DNA from: Shouchella hunanensis
GTDB taxonomy: Bacteria; Bacillota; Bacilli; Bacillales; Bacillaceae_D
Direction of reading: 5' to 3'
Length of the DNA stretch: 64,000 nt
NCBI RefSeq assembly: GCF_028735875.1
Contig: NZ_CP117834.1
Location: 372,001-436,000, forward strand
Part shown: piece by piece, positions 9,018 through 17,768 of the stretch
Numbering within the stretch: position 1 is the stretch's first letter
How the letters are laid out: each line of letters begins with the position of its first letter
The notes under the pieces: model-generated
Told to the model about the DNA's origin: nothing
The model's input: the letters and a program-made list of their open reading frames with translations, nothing else
Databases searched by the model: none
Translations under genes and position numbers: made by a program

Positions 9018-9497
9018 TTAGTTAAATAACCCGGTTGAAATGGCGTATTGAACCGCTTGTGGAACTACGTCATCTTGCATAATGGGGCTAAACCGATTAT
9101 CTGCCTTCATTCCAATAGGTAATTCTTCTATCAGCTTTCGTCCATTTGTTTCAAATCCAGAAGGCGTTTCGTCAAACCGTTTGATTTGAACGGCATAGAT
9201 TGATTTATAAAAGACCTCTTGTGGATCTTGAACTTCATATTGACCAATATAGGAAATCCACTGAGCGTATCCACCTGTTTCCTCCCATAGTTCACGCTTT
9301 ACCGCTGCCTCAAGCTCTTCATTCATTTCAACTTTACCACCTGGAAATTCATACCCTCTTGCTTTATGGTCCGTTAAAACCCAAGAACCTTGATGCCGCG
9401 CAATAATAAGCACATGTTTAGGTGACGATGTAAACGGCGATTCATCTCCAAGTACGAGGTTGACTGTATAGCCATTTTTATCTTGAAACGTTCGCAT
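9018..9497 (-). CDS. ytkD: Nudix hydrolase YtkD (nucleoside triphosphate/8-oxo-dGTP diphosphatase)
   Basis: 159 residues, matching the length of B. subtilis YtkD. The Nudix box is complete: GGKVEMNEEL, then REL and EETGG, giving Gly-x5-Glu-x7-Arg-Glu-x2-Glu-Glu. YtkD removes oxidised guanine nucleotides in B. subtilis; the same activity is inferred here. GGGAGG lies before the ATG at 9497. It is convergent with ytlD, as in B. subtilis. Confidence 0.88.
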   Translation of the reverse strand: MRTFQDKNGYTVNLVLGDESPFTSSPKHVLIIARHQGSWVLTDHKARGYEFPGGKVEMNEELEAAVKRELWEETGGYAQWISYIGQYEVQDPQEVFYKSIYAVQIKRFDETPSGFETNGRKLIEELPIGMKADNRFSPIMQDDVVPQAVQYAISTGLFN

Positions 9498-9562
9498 GAT
9501 AGCCTCCCACTTTTACAGTATGTACCGTAAATTATAGAGGAAAACCCAACTGAGTTCTAATC

Positions 9563-10774
9563 CTACCATGTCTGCCTTCCTTTTTTTTGCGGTCGTATGC
9601 CCCATAAAACAAGTAAGATGGTGAGTAAGATCACGAACGCATTTCCTGTAAATGTTAGAAAATGATGGCCTTTCATAAAAATCGCAAACAATGGTGGACC
9701 TGCCGCAACACCGATAAACCGTGTACTATTGTAAAAAGAAGAAATAGAACCTCGCTGTTCTGCGGGTATGCCTTCTGTCACAAACGCATCTAAACTTGGT
9801 AGCGTAGCACCTATACCAATACCAGCTGCAAATAGTGCTGTCAACATCATATACAACTCCTTATTAAACGAAATGACAAACACAGCTAGAGTGAGAAGAG
9901 ATAGCCCACCAACCGTTAACCACTTCATTTTTAGCTGATCTTGTCCAATTCCCTTTCCAGCTACATAAGAAGTTAAACATAGCGCAAGTAAAGGAAATGC
10001 AAGCATAACTCCCTTTCTAACGCCATGAATGTGATGACTTTCTTCTAAAAAAGTAGATAAATAAAAGAGAATACCAAAGAGAATGTACATAAGAATGCCA
10101 CCAGTAATAAAGACTGTGTATAACCAACGGCCTTCGCGTTTAAAAATTTGCTTCACTGATTTAAGAAATTGCTTAAATTTTTTAGGTTTTTCTTTTTGTG
10201 GAGGTGTTTCAATAAGGTAAGACACCATGATAATAGAAATAGCACAGAAGACCGGAAAAGCAAAAAACGGTAAATACCAAATAATTGAAGCTAATAAAGC
10301 TCCAAATATCGGACTAAGCACTTTTCCGAACGTATTAGAAGTCTCAATTATTCCTAATCCTTCACTCACTTCTTGTTTCTTTTTAAACAAATCACCAACA
10401 AATGGCATAACAATAGGTGCTGCACCAGCGGCACCTATGCCCTGCAACAATCGACCAATAAAAATAATCCAATAAGAATGGTCTAATTTCCACGCAGCTA
10501 ACCCTGCAACAAGTCCTCCTATTCCAGCTAAGATTAAACTTGGAATAATAACTTGTTTACGCCCGATATGATCCGATAAATATCCTGCAACAGGAATAAA
10601 AATAATTGCTACTACTGAATAAGCAGTTATTAAAAGACTTACCATAAAAGAACTTACATCTAATTCGCTTCCTATTTTTGGGAGAACAGGAATAAGCATC
10701 GAATTACCTAATGTCATGACAAGGGGTACAGATGACAATGATAATAATCCCCACATTTTCTTTGAATTTTCCAC
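9563..10774 (-). CDS. Major facilitator superfamily exporter (drug/metabolite efflux type)
   Basis: About 400 residues with 12 membrane segments. The MFS loop motif is GYLSDHIGRK near the second/third segment, and GRLLQGIGAAG fits the TM5 motif C of drug:H+ antiporters. A basic cytoplasmic loop (KEKPKKFKQFLK) divides the two halves. The ORF extends upstream to 10864, but those codons lie in the preceding gene's terminator. GTG at 10774 with AAGGGG about 12 bases upstream is preferred; ATG at 10801 is the alternative. Substrate unknown; bacillibactin-type exporters such as YmfD are similar in layout. Confidence 0.8.
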   Translation of the reverse strand: MENSKKMWGLLSLSSVPLVMTLGNSMLIPVLPKIGSELDVSSFMVSLLITAYSVVAIIFIPVAGYLSDHIGRKQVIIPSLILAGIGGLVAGLAAWKLDHSYWIIFIGRLLQGIGAAGAAPIVMPFVGDLFKKKQEVSEGLGIIETSNTFGKVLSPIFGALLASIIWYLPFFAFPVFCAISIIMVSYLIETPPQKEKPKKFKQFLKSVKQIFKREGRWLYTVFITGGILMYILFGILFYLSTFLEESHHIHGVRKGVMLAFPLLALCLTSYVAGKGIGQDQLKMKWLTVGGLSLLTLAVFVISFNKELYMMLTALFAAGIGIGATLPSLDAFVTEGIPAEQRGSISSFYNSTRFIGVAAGPPLFAIFMKGHHFLTFTGNAFVILLTILLVLWGIRPQKKGRQTW

Positions 10775-10850
10775 GTTGTTCTTAGACCCCTTTTTTTGCA
10801 TGAGATACATGTAGTATGAGCAAACAGGAACAACGTATTCACAAATAAAA

Positions 10851-10881
10851 AAGCCTGCTATCAAAAAATGATAGCAGGCTT
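10851..10881 (-). terminator. Terminator of the YwpF-like gene
   Basis: Thirteen-base perfect arms AAGCCTGCTATCA / TGATAGCAGGCTT, followed on the minus strand by a T-run. Confidence 0.88.
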
Positions 10882-10885
10882 ACTA

Positions 10886-11377
10886 TTAGTGGAGATGATA
10901 TTTTTCACTTTTCTTCAGTTGATCGTATACTTCTGCAATCGTTTTGTCAGAGTATGCATCTAGCTTTTCAACACGACTTTTATATTCTGATAAAAGTGAT
11001 TCACGCTGAATACCTTCTTCTAGAATATCCTCAAATACGTCTTCTAAAACATCGTCACGACCTGAAACAATCTTTCCTTTCAAAATAATGCTCTTTCCTT
11101 CTTTTAAATCCGTTATCGATTCAATAGAAGTAATCATAACAGCTGGATGATTGTCTTTACTCGTAATGACAACGCTGACGAGAATATGACGTTCCGCTTC
11201 CTGCTCTCGTTCAAATAAACGAGCATCCTCCTTAGAAATTACCGCATCAATAAACCAGGTATGCTCCTCATTTTCCATATTAATAATGAGTCCCTCATGA
11301 AGCGGAATGGGCTCTTGTGTTACCTTCCCTTGCTGCCCATCAATTACTTGCATTGCGTATAGCTTGAACGTCTTCAT
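10886..11377 (-). CDS. YwpF-like protein
   Basis: 163 residues beginning MKTFKLYAMQVID, the start pattern I associate with the YwpF-like family. It is predicted to be cytoplasmic, acidic and beta-rich in the first half (LHEGLIINMENEEHTWFIDAVIS) with a charged helical C-terminus. Function is unknown; B. subtilis ywpF belongs to the DegU/ywp region. GAGGGG precedes the ATG. It follows a short ORF by 20 bases and is closed by a strong terminator. Confidence 0.6.
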   Translation of the reverse strand: MKTFKLYAMQVIDGQQGKVTQEPIPLHEGLIINMENEEHTWFIDAVISKEDARLFEREQEAERHILVSVVITSKDNHPAVMITSIESITDLKEGKSIILKGKIVSGRDDVLEDVFEDILEEGIQRESLLSEYKSRVEKLDAYSDKTIAEVYDQLKKSEKYHLH

Positions 11378-11397
11378 AAAACGCCCCTCTTTCTACA

Positions 11398-11577
11398 TTA
11401 TGAGCTTTTTATTTCCTTAAACACTTGCTGAAAGTGGTTTGACACAACCCATTCGAGCAACTCACGCTCTTTTTCCACTAGCTCTCGTTGCAGCTGATCT
11501 GTACATTCCTTTTCAAGTTCGTCAAGCAAATAATTAGAAGGGTTTATCATTTTACTAACCGACTCCTCTTCACTCAT
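11398..11577 (-). CDS. Small hypothetical protein
   Basis: 59 residues from the ATG at 11577, which has AGGA five bases upstream; an in-frame ATG at 11598 would add seven residues but has poor ribosome-binding context. The sequence is acidic and helical (LLDELEKECTDQLQRELVEKERELLEWV), likely a short coiled coil. It appears co-transcribed with the YwpF-like gene. No family recognised. Confidence 0.5.
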   Translation of the reverse strand: MSEEESVSKMINPSNYLLDELEKECTDQLQRELVEKERELLEWVVSNHFQQVFKEIKSS

Positions 11578-11632
11578 TCGTCCTGCAAGCTTGTCCATTC
11601 ATGTATTTCGCTAAAAATGAACGCTTTCCTGC

Positions 11633-12805
11633 TTAAAACTGCTTTTGATTGTAAGCTTTATGAAGTTGATCAAGTGCCTTCATCAAGGTTTCCCTTGATG
11701 TAGCAAGATTCATTCGCTCGTAGTGTTTGCCTTCCTCACCAAAAATGGGCCCATGATTTAATGCCACTTTTGCCTCTTCAAGTAGCCATTTTTTTCGTTC
11801 TTCTGCCGTTAACCCAAGCATTTCAAAATTCATCCATAACAAATACGTACCTTGAGGTTTCATTAATTGAATCTTTGGCATATGGGTACCGATGTAATCT
11901 TCCACCAATGAATAATTCTCTTGAATATAGCTCATTAACTCCTCTAACCATGGCAATCCATGATCATAGGCAGCTTTCGTTGCAACTTGTGAAAACATAT
12001 TCGCGCCAATGAAGGTATTTGCTAGCACTTGTCGATACTTAAGTCGAAGAGCTGGATCCTTTATCACAACATACGCGCCTTGAACACCAGCCAAATTAAA
12101 CGTTTTCGTTGGTGCTAATGCTGTAAACACATGATTTTCAAACGCTTCATTTACAGAGGCAAACGGTGTGTGGCTATAACCATCAAACAACAAGTCTGCA
12201 TGGATTTCATCAGAAATGACGTATACATTATGCTTTAGACAAATCGATGCAAGCTTACTTAATTCCTCTTTCGACCACACTCGACCACCAGGATTGTGCG
12301 GGTGACACAAAATCAACATTTTTGTTTTTTCTGTTATCATTGATTCAAGACCGTCGAAATCCATTTTATACAGTCCATCTTTTAAAAGCAGAGGGTTTTT
12401 AACAACGTTGCGATTATTCTTTTCAATCACATCATAAAATGGGTAATATACAGGTGTCTGAATAATAATATCGTCTTCTTCTTCGCTGAATGTTTGAATT
12501 AAATTGCTAATAGCTGGAACAACACCCGTCACATGAACAATGTCAGATTCTTGAATGGTCCAGTTGTACCTGTTCGAAAGCCAGTTAACAATGGATTGAT
12601 TTACAGCAGGAGAAGCTGCGGTATATCCATAGACCCCATGTTCTACTTTTTCTTTTAATGCATCAATAACAGGTTGAGGTGCTTTAAAGTCCATGTCTGC
12701 TACCCATAGTGGCAACAAACCCTCTTGACCAAATCTATCTTTGGCACCATCCCATTTCATTGAATCCGTTCCAACTCGATTAATGGTTTCATTAAAATGA
12801 CTCAT
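11633..12805 (-). CDS. patB: PatB/MalY-type PLP-dependent aminotransferase / cystathionine beta-lyase
   Basis: 390 residues, fold-type I aminotransferase. The PLP-binding Lys is in APTKTFNLAG, the Asp/Tyr pair in SDEIHADLL, and the substrate loop PHNPGGRVW is present. The beginning (WVADMDFKAPQPVIDAL) is typical of MalY/PatB, which cleave cystathionine or cysteine S-conjugates. B. subtilis patB lies in the yug region, so the relocation next to the nucleoside kinases here is a difference. Substrate is inferred from family only. Confidence 0.88.
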   Translation of the reverse strand: MSHFNETINRVGTDSMKWDGAKDRFGQEGLLPLWVADMDFKAPQPVIDALKEKVEHGVYGYTAASPAVNQSIVNWLSNRYNWTIQESDIVHVTGVVPAISNLIQTFSEEEDDIIIQTPVYYPFYDVIEKNNRNVVKNPLLLKDGLYKMDFDGLESMITEKTKMLILCHPHNPGGRVWSKEELSKLASICLKHNVYVISDEIHADLLFDGYSHTPFASVNEAFENHVFTALAPTKTFNLAGVQGAYVVIKDPALRLKYRQVLANTFIGANMFSQVATKAAYDHGLPWLEELMSYIQENYSLVEDYIGTHMPKIQLMKPQGTYLLWMNFEMLGLTAEERKKWLLEEAKVALNHGPIFGEEGKHYERMNLATSRETLMKALDQLHKAYNQKQF

Positions 12806-12953
12806 CTACTTGCTGCTAACGCAGACTCCCTCCTACTCACTCTATTTTATATATACAGTGTAACATAAACAGCGATAACGGTCGGTGTTCAGGCATCTTA
12901 AAAAATGATACACTATCAAAGTCGTTTAGAACAAAAGAAAGGAGTGATGGTAA

Positions 12954-13586
12954 ATGGATGGGACATTCATCTGTGTTGAAGGCGTGATTGGCGTAGGAAA
13001 AACCACACTCGTAACAAAACTTTCCGAGCACTATCAAACGGAGCGATTGTACGAGATTGTAGCTGAAAATCCGTATTTAGAAAAATTTTATGATGATATG
13101 GATGCGTGGAGCTTTCAAACAGAAATGTTTTTTCTCTGCAATCGAGTGAAACAATTAGAAGATATCGGAAAAATACTTAAAAAAGGACAAACTGTCTTAT
13201 CCGATTATTATATAGGTAAGAATCTCATTTTTGCTCATCAGACGCTAGATGAACAAAAGTATGATCAATATAAACGTATATACAACATCGTAAGCGAGCC
13301 GCTACCTAAACCAAGAGCGATTATCTATTTAAAAGCTGATTTCGATACGATCATGCACAGAATTAAACAAAGAGATCGCTCGTTTGAACGAAAAATGGAT
13401 CCGTTTTATATTGAATCTTTAATGCAAGACTACGATCAAGCCATGACAGCCATAAGTGACGTCATTCCTGTGTTAACCATTGATACGACTCACCTTGATT
13501 TTGTCATGAATCAAGACGACCTTTATTCAATCATTCATCAGATTACGTCTACATTTGGCCCACTAAAGGAGAATAAATATGACTAA
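12954..13586 (+). CDS. dgk: Deoxyguanosine kinase-type deoxynucleoside kinase
   Basis: 210 residues of the dNK/dGK family, which salvages deoxynucleosides by ATP-dependent 5' phosphorylation. The P-loop is EGVIGVGKTT near residue 9, followed by the base-binding helix (ENPYLEKFYDD, WSFQTEMFF). Where the DRS motif usually stands it has SDYYIGKN, a feature of the B. subtilis Dgk branch. The lid RDRSFERKMD supplies Arg residues. Its stop overlaps the next ATG by eight bases. In B. subtilis dgk-dck lies near the origin, so location differs. Confidence 0.87.
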   Translation: MDGTFICVEGVIGVGKTTLVTKLSEHYQTERLYEIVAENPYLEKFYDDMDAWSFQTEMFFLCNRVKQLEDIGKILKKGQTVLSDYYIGKNLIFAHQTLDEQKYDQYKRIYNIVSEPLPKPRAIIYLKADFDTIMHRIKQRDRSFERKMDPFYIESLMQDYDQAMTAISDVIPVLTIDTTHLDFVMNQDDLYSIIHQITSTFGPLKENKYD

Positions 13587-14208
13587 TATTCCATCTAACG
13601 CTATTATTACAGTCGCTGGTACTGTAGGTGTTGGCAAAACGACAATGACGAAAAAACTTGCTCACGCATTACAATTCAAAACATCTTTTGAAAAAGTAGA
13701 CAACAATCCATACTTAGATAAATTTTATGCAGATTTTGAACGGTGGAGCTTTCATCTTCAAATTTATTTTTTAGCAGAACGATTTAAAGAACAGAAAGCA
13801 ATGGTAGAAGATGGTGGGGGCTATGTGCAAGATCGCTCTATCTATGAAGATACGGGGATTTTCGCAAAAATGCATGCAGATAAAGGAACGATGACGAAAG
13901 TCGACTATGAAACGTATACCAGCCTATTTGAAGCCATGGTGTTAAATCCTTATTTTCCTACTCCAGATGTTCTCATTTATATAGACGGTGATTTAGATGC
14001 CATCATCAACCGTATTCAAAGTCGAGGTAGAGAAATGGAGAAACAAACATCTACAACCTATTGGGAAGAAATGCACGGTCGTTATCAAGACTGGATTGCC
14101 TCTTTTACTGCTTGTCCTGTGTTGAAGCTTAATATTCAAGATTATGACTTAATTAACGATGAATCGTGTATTCAAGACATCGTCAAAAAAATCGAACAGT
14201 ACTTTTAA
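13579..14208 (+). CDS. dck: Deoxyadenosine/deoxycytidine kinase
   Basis: 209 residues, paralogous to the preceding gene. P-loop AGTVGVGKTT, base-site segment NNPYLDKFYADFERWSFHLQ, catalytic DRSIYED and lid QSRGREMEKQT are all present. It phosphorylates dA/dC for salvage, probably in the cytoplasm and perhaps as a heteromer with Dgk. AAAGGAG eight bases upstream and the overlap with dgk indicate one operon. No terminator was seen before the convergent gene. Confidence 0.87.
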   Translation: MTNIPSNAIITVAGTVGVGKTTMTKKLAHALQFKTSFEKVDNNPYLDKFYADFERWSFHLQIYFLAERFKEQKAMVEDGGGYVQDRSIYEDTGIFAKMHADKGTMTKVDYETYTSLFEAMVLNPYFPTPDVLIYIDGDLDAIINRIQSRGREMEKQTSTTYWEEMHGRYQDWIASFTACPVLKLNIQDYDLINDESCIQDIVKKIEQYF

Positions 14209-14209
14209 C

Positions 14210-14815
14210 TTACTTAAGGAAATAATCACCAACCTGAATTTTTCTCCCATCGGTGGCAACCTTATCTAATTGGTTGCTCCGATTGCTCTTTTCAGGGATA
14301 TGCGGAGTGGCTAGTAGCCAGTACACATCCTCCCACTTGTCTTTTTTAATAAGCTTAATCATTTCCTCGATATCGTCACGTACTAAAAAATGAACGTCCG
14401 TCATCGCCGCTAATTGCCAACAAGAGTCTGTTACGCTTTCAGCCGTTGTCAGAACAACGCTTTTTGATGCTTGATAGTACGCTCTTGCTGCATAAATCTC
14501 TTGTACGCTACTTAAGCCCAGATTTGCTCTATAGCGCTTTAATTGAATGACCGTAGTTTCATTTTCATCATCTGTTAGGACTAAATCAGCACCGTAATCT
14601 CTGCTTTTTTTCGTTTGCCACGTCCTGAATCCGCTCGCTGCATAGACTACAGCCATATAGTCTTCAAAGGCGTGTCCATCCATCTGGTCAATTTGCCGAA
14701 GTGTGACTTTCTTAACATCTGTTTGCTTGCGATGGGAGGCTTTTTGCCAAATCCATATAGTCAATATGATTATAAGACTGACGCCAATAACGCTAATAAT
14801 TTGGTTAAACTCCAT
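14210..14815 (-). CDS. Membrane-anchored Mrr-like restriction-endonuclease-fold protein
   Basis: About 201 residues from the ATG at 14815. One N-terminal membrane segment (VIGVSLIIILTIWIW, residues 7-22) is followed by an Mrr-cat domain: a Glu in DGHAFEDYMAVVY, then DYGADLVL and VIQLKRY, giving the (E)...D...QxK signature of PD-(D/E)XK nucleases. No methylase or specificity gene is nearby, so it is not an obvious restriction system. Such anchored proteins occur widely in Firmicutes with unknown role. A GTG start at 14872 is possible but has no ribosome binding site. Confidence 0.72.
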   Translation of the reverse strand: MEFNQIISVIGVSLIIILTIWIWQKASHRKQTDVKKVTLRQIDQMDGHAFEDYMAVVYAASGFRTWQTKKSRDYGADLVLTDDENETTVIQLKRYRANLGLSSVQEIYAARAYYQASKSVVLTTAESVTDSCWQLAAMTDVHFLVRDDIEEMIKLIKKDKWEDVYWLLATPHIPEKSNRSNQLDKVATDGRKIQVGDYFLK

Positions 14816-14881
14816 TTTCACTCTATCCTTTATGTTCGTCTCTTTGGAAGCATACACAAATTGTACGTACACGTCAAAAAA

Positions 14882-14914
14882 AAGTAAGCAACAGCCAATA
14901 AGCTGTGCTCACTT
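14882..14914 (-). terminator. Terminator of the yclNOPQ operon
   Basis: Arms AAGTAAGCAACAGC / GCTGTGCTCACTT (near-perfect) around CAATAA, with a long T-run on the minus strand just after yclQ. Confidence 0.85.
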
Positions 14915-14926
14915 CTTTTAGGATTC

Positions 14927-15901
14927 TCATTGTTCGTACGCTTCATTGATTTCGTCAACAATTAGTTTGACTGATTCTAGACCACTACCACTTAAATACC
15001 ACACTTCACTATTTAACTGATAAATATTGTCGTCTTGATACGCGTTTGTACGCTGAACTTCTTCATTTCCTAATACTTGATCAGCTGTTGCGGAATTTCC
15101 AATTGACGCACCCCGGTCAATAGCGAAGATGTAATCAGGATTTGTTTTGGAGAAGTATTCGTTTGAGACATTGCTTCCATGACCTTCAGCTGGAATATCT
15201 TCGTCTGCTGCAGGAATATTCATAACGTCATGAATAATTCCAAAGCGTGAGCCGATTCCATATGCACTTGCAGAGCCCTCATCGATTGAGACGATTAATG
15301 CATTAGCTTCACTGTCTGCTGCTCGACCTTGAACTTCTTCAATGACACTGTTAATCTCGGCTAATTGGCTATCTACTTCTTCAGAAGCATCAAAGATTTC
15401 GCCGAGAACATTCATGTTACTTTCAAATGTCTCCATGAAATTTTGATTATCTACTTGTAAAAAGACAGTTGGCGCAATTTCGCTTAACTCTTCGTAATTG
15501 TCCGATGCACGTCCTGAAATAAAGATAACGTCAGGATCCATCTCGTAAATCTTTTCAAAGTCTGGCTCAAATAAAGAGCCAATGTTCTCGACATCACCAT
15601 TTTCTAATTCTTGCAAATATTCAGGAACATTACTCCCCATTGGAATACCAGAAATGTCTCCGCCAATTGCTCTGATAGAATCTGTCACACCGTGGTCGAA
15701 CGAAATGACTTTTTCTGGATTAACCGGAACCTCTACCATATCGCCATTCATTGTCTCTACTTCAACAGTTTGTTGCTCTTCTGTTTCGTTTCCTTCACCT
15801 GAAGAAGCGTTATTTGTGTTCTCTTCGCTATCTCCATTCCCACATGCTGCTAAAAATAGTGCTGCTCCTGCTGTAACAAACCACTTACTTGATGTATTCA
15901 T
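14927..15901 (-). CDS. yclQ: Siderophore-binding lipoprotein YclQ (petrobactin type)
   Basis: 324 residues with a lipoprotein signal (LFLAAC lipobox, Cys about residue 20) and a very acidic linker rich in Asp, Glu, Asn and Ser before the class III binding fold (PEKVISFDHGVTDSIRAIG). The four-gene order permease-permease-ATPase-binding protein is that of B. subtilis yclNOPQ, which imports petrobactin-iron. GGAGG lies nine bases upstream of the ATG. The Fur box before yclN should give iron-dependent repression. The acidic linker fits an alkaline outer environment (inference). Confidence 0.88.
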   Translation of the reverse strand: MNTSSKWFVTAGAALFLAACGNGDSEENTNNASSGEGNETEEQQTVEVETMNGDMVEVPVNPEKVISFDHGVTDSIRAIGGDISGIPMGSNVPEYLQELENGDVENIGSLFEPDFEKIYEMDPDVIFISGRASDNYEELSEIAPTVFLQVDNQNFMETFESNMNVLGEIFDASEEVDSQLAEINSVIEEVQGRAADSEANALIVSIDEGSASAYGIGSRFGIIHDVMNIPAADEDIPAEGHGSNVSNEYFSKTNPDYIFAIDRGASIGNSATADQVLGNEEVQRTNAYQDDNIYQLNSEVWYLSGSGLESVKLIVDEINEAYEQ

Positions 15902-16002
15902 TTATATAATCCTCCTAAGATATGTTGGTTTATCCTTATCATCGTATCGTAATATGTACTAAATACGTTCGGTCCACTCACCTCCTTCAATTACTAAAGC
16001 TT

Positions 16003-16818
16003 TTAATTAAAGTACACGCAAATTTTATTGCAGTTCACTTCTTGTATGGCAATTTCCATATCGTAAATATTGCGCAGTGAATCTGAATTGATGATGTCGT
16101 GACAATGACCTTCCTCAACAATCTCACCATTTTTCATGGCAACAATATTATCTGAGTAACAAGAGGCAAAATTAATGTCATGAACGACAATAAGAATGGT
16201 CTTGTTTCGCTCGTCAACTAAGCGCCGTAGTGTTTTCATAATTGAAACAGAGTGCTTCATGTCTAAATTGTTTAAAGGCTCATCAAGAATAATGTACTCC
16301 GTATCTTGTGCCAGAACCATTGCAACATATGCTCGCTGACGCTGTCCACCGCTTAATTGGTCTAAATATTTATCTTGAATATCTCGCAGCGACATAAAAT
16401 CAATCGCATCTTCAACATATGCCCAGTCTTCTTTTGTTAACCGGTTTTGTGAATATGGAAATCGGCCAAAGCTCACTAATTCACGGATCGTCAATCGAAT
16501 GTTAATGTGATTGGCTTGTTTTAAAATCGAAATCTTTTTTGCAAGATCTTTGCTTTTATAAGATTCTATTTCTTTACCATCAATTAAGACTTCACCACTG
16601 TCTTTTTTAGCAATACGGCTAATGAGTGAAATCAAGGTACTTTTACCAGCACCATTTGGTCCGATAAAGGAAGTAATGGTGCCTTTTTTTACGTCAACGC
16701 TGACGTTATCTAGCACTTTTTTTCCGTCATAATATTTACTTACTCCGTTTACTTGTATAGCCACTGGTAACGTTTTCCGATCAATCCGTATTTCGCGATC
16801 AATTAATGCTGTTGTCAT
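16003..16818 (-). CDS. yclP: Siderophore ABC transporter ATPase YclP
   Basis: 271 residues. Walker A GPNGAGKST near residue 54, signature LSGGQRQRAY, Walker B YIILDEPLNNLD and switch VVHD are intact, all typical of FecE/BtuD-type siderophore ATPases. Its ATG overlaps the yclO stop by four bases. It is about 18 residues longer at the N-terminus (MTTALIDREIRIDRK) than many family members, but AAGGGGG upstream supports this start. Confidence 0.9.
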   Translation of the reverse strand: MTTALIDREIRIDRKTLPVAIQVNGVSKYYDGKKVLDNVSVDVKKGTITSFIGPNGAGKSTLISLISRIAKKDSGEVLIDGKEIESYKSKDLAKKISILKQANHINIRLTIRELVSFGRFPYSQNRLTKEDWAYVEDAIDFMSLRDIQDKYLDQLSGGQRQRAYVAMVLAQDTEYIILDEPLNNLDMKHSVSIMKTLRRLVDERNKTILIVVHDINFASCYSDNIVAMKNGEIVEEGHCHDIINSDSLRNIYDMEIAIQEVNCNKICVYFN

Positions 16819-17768
16819 GTCGTTTTCGTCCCCCTTAATAATAAGTAAATGAAGTAAATACCACCGACGAAGTTAATGAATACACTAAGTGGTGCAGAAT
16901 AAGAAAATACTCGTTCAACTAATAACGTTCCTCCTACTAAAGCGATGATGCTGACGAGTGCACTTACTGCTGCCATATGAGTATGCCTAAAAGTCGGCAA
17001 CATCTCTCTAGCCACGTTAACGACCAGTAACCCTAAGAACAAAATCGGGCCAACAAGCGCCGTAGATATAGCTACAAAAATCGCAATCATAATTAAAAAT
17101 TTCCGGATCGCTTTATCATAAGGAACACCTAAATTAATCGCTTGGTCTCTCCCTAATGAAATAGCATCCAAATATTTCAAATATGGCCATATGTATAGAA
17201 TCGTACACGCAATTAGTAGCGCGGATATCCACAACAGGTCTACGTGAATGTTGCTAAAACTCGCAAACATACGGTTTTGAATCGTCAAAAAATCGTTCGG
17301 ATCAATGATTACTTGCATAAACGTTGATAGACTAGAAAATAACGTTCCGAACACAATACCTACTAGTAACAAAAAGTAAAGATTTTGCTGTTCACGTCTA
17401 AAAAGCATAACGTAAAGTAAGAGTGCAAATAATACCATAAAAACAATGGATAACCCGTAATTCACGTAGCGACTCACCGCCACAATGCCTGCCGTTCCAA
17501 ATACAAACACTAGAATGGTTTGTATGAGCACATAGAGAGAATCAAGTCCAATAATGCTCGGTGTTAAGATCCGATTGTTCGTAATAGTTTGGAAGACTAA
17601 TGTCGAAAAAGCAATCACTGCGCCTACGATTATAATAGCGAGCACACTTTTTGCTCGTCTTGGAAGGGCATAGCCCCATACACCAGGTGAAATCCCTGAA
17701 AATAAATAGAGTAAAATCAACACAATTGCTCCAGCACCGAAACCAATATAAATCCATTTAGCTCGCAT
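16815..17768 (-). CDS. yclO: Siderophore ABC transporter permease YclO
   Basis: 317 residues of the FecCD permease family with 9-10 membrane segments. It pairs with YclN to form the membrane channel. AAGGAGG lies before the ATG, and the gene overlaps yclN by 11 bases and yclP by four, so translation is coupled through the operon. Family motif region GRDQAINLGVPYDKAI contacts the ATPase. Confidence 0.9.
   Translation of the reverse strand: MRAKWIYIGFGAGAIVLILLYLFSGISPGVWGYALPRRAKSVLAIIIVGAVIAFSTLVFQTITNNRILTPSIIGLDSLYVLIQTILVFVFGTAGIVAVSRYVNYGLSIVFMVLFALLLYVMLFRREQQNLYFLLLVGIVFGTLFSSLSTFMQVIIDPNDFLTIQNRMFASFSNIHVDLLWISALLIACTILYIWPYLKYLDAISLGRDQAINLGVPYDKAIRKFLIMIAIFVAISTALVGPILFLGLLVVNVAREMLPTFRHTHMAAVSALVSIIALVGGTLLVERVFSYSAPLSVFINFVGGIYFIYLLLRGTKTT

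Noticed and set aside
10775-10864. N-terminal extension of the MFS transporter
   Set aside because: Those codons include the terminator hairpin of the upstream YwpF-like gene; no ribosome binding site is present.
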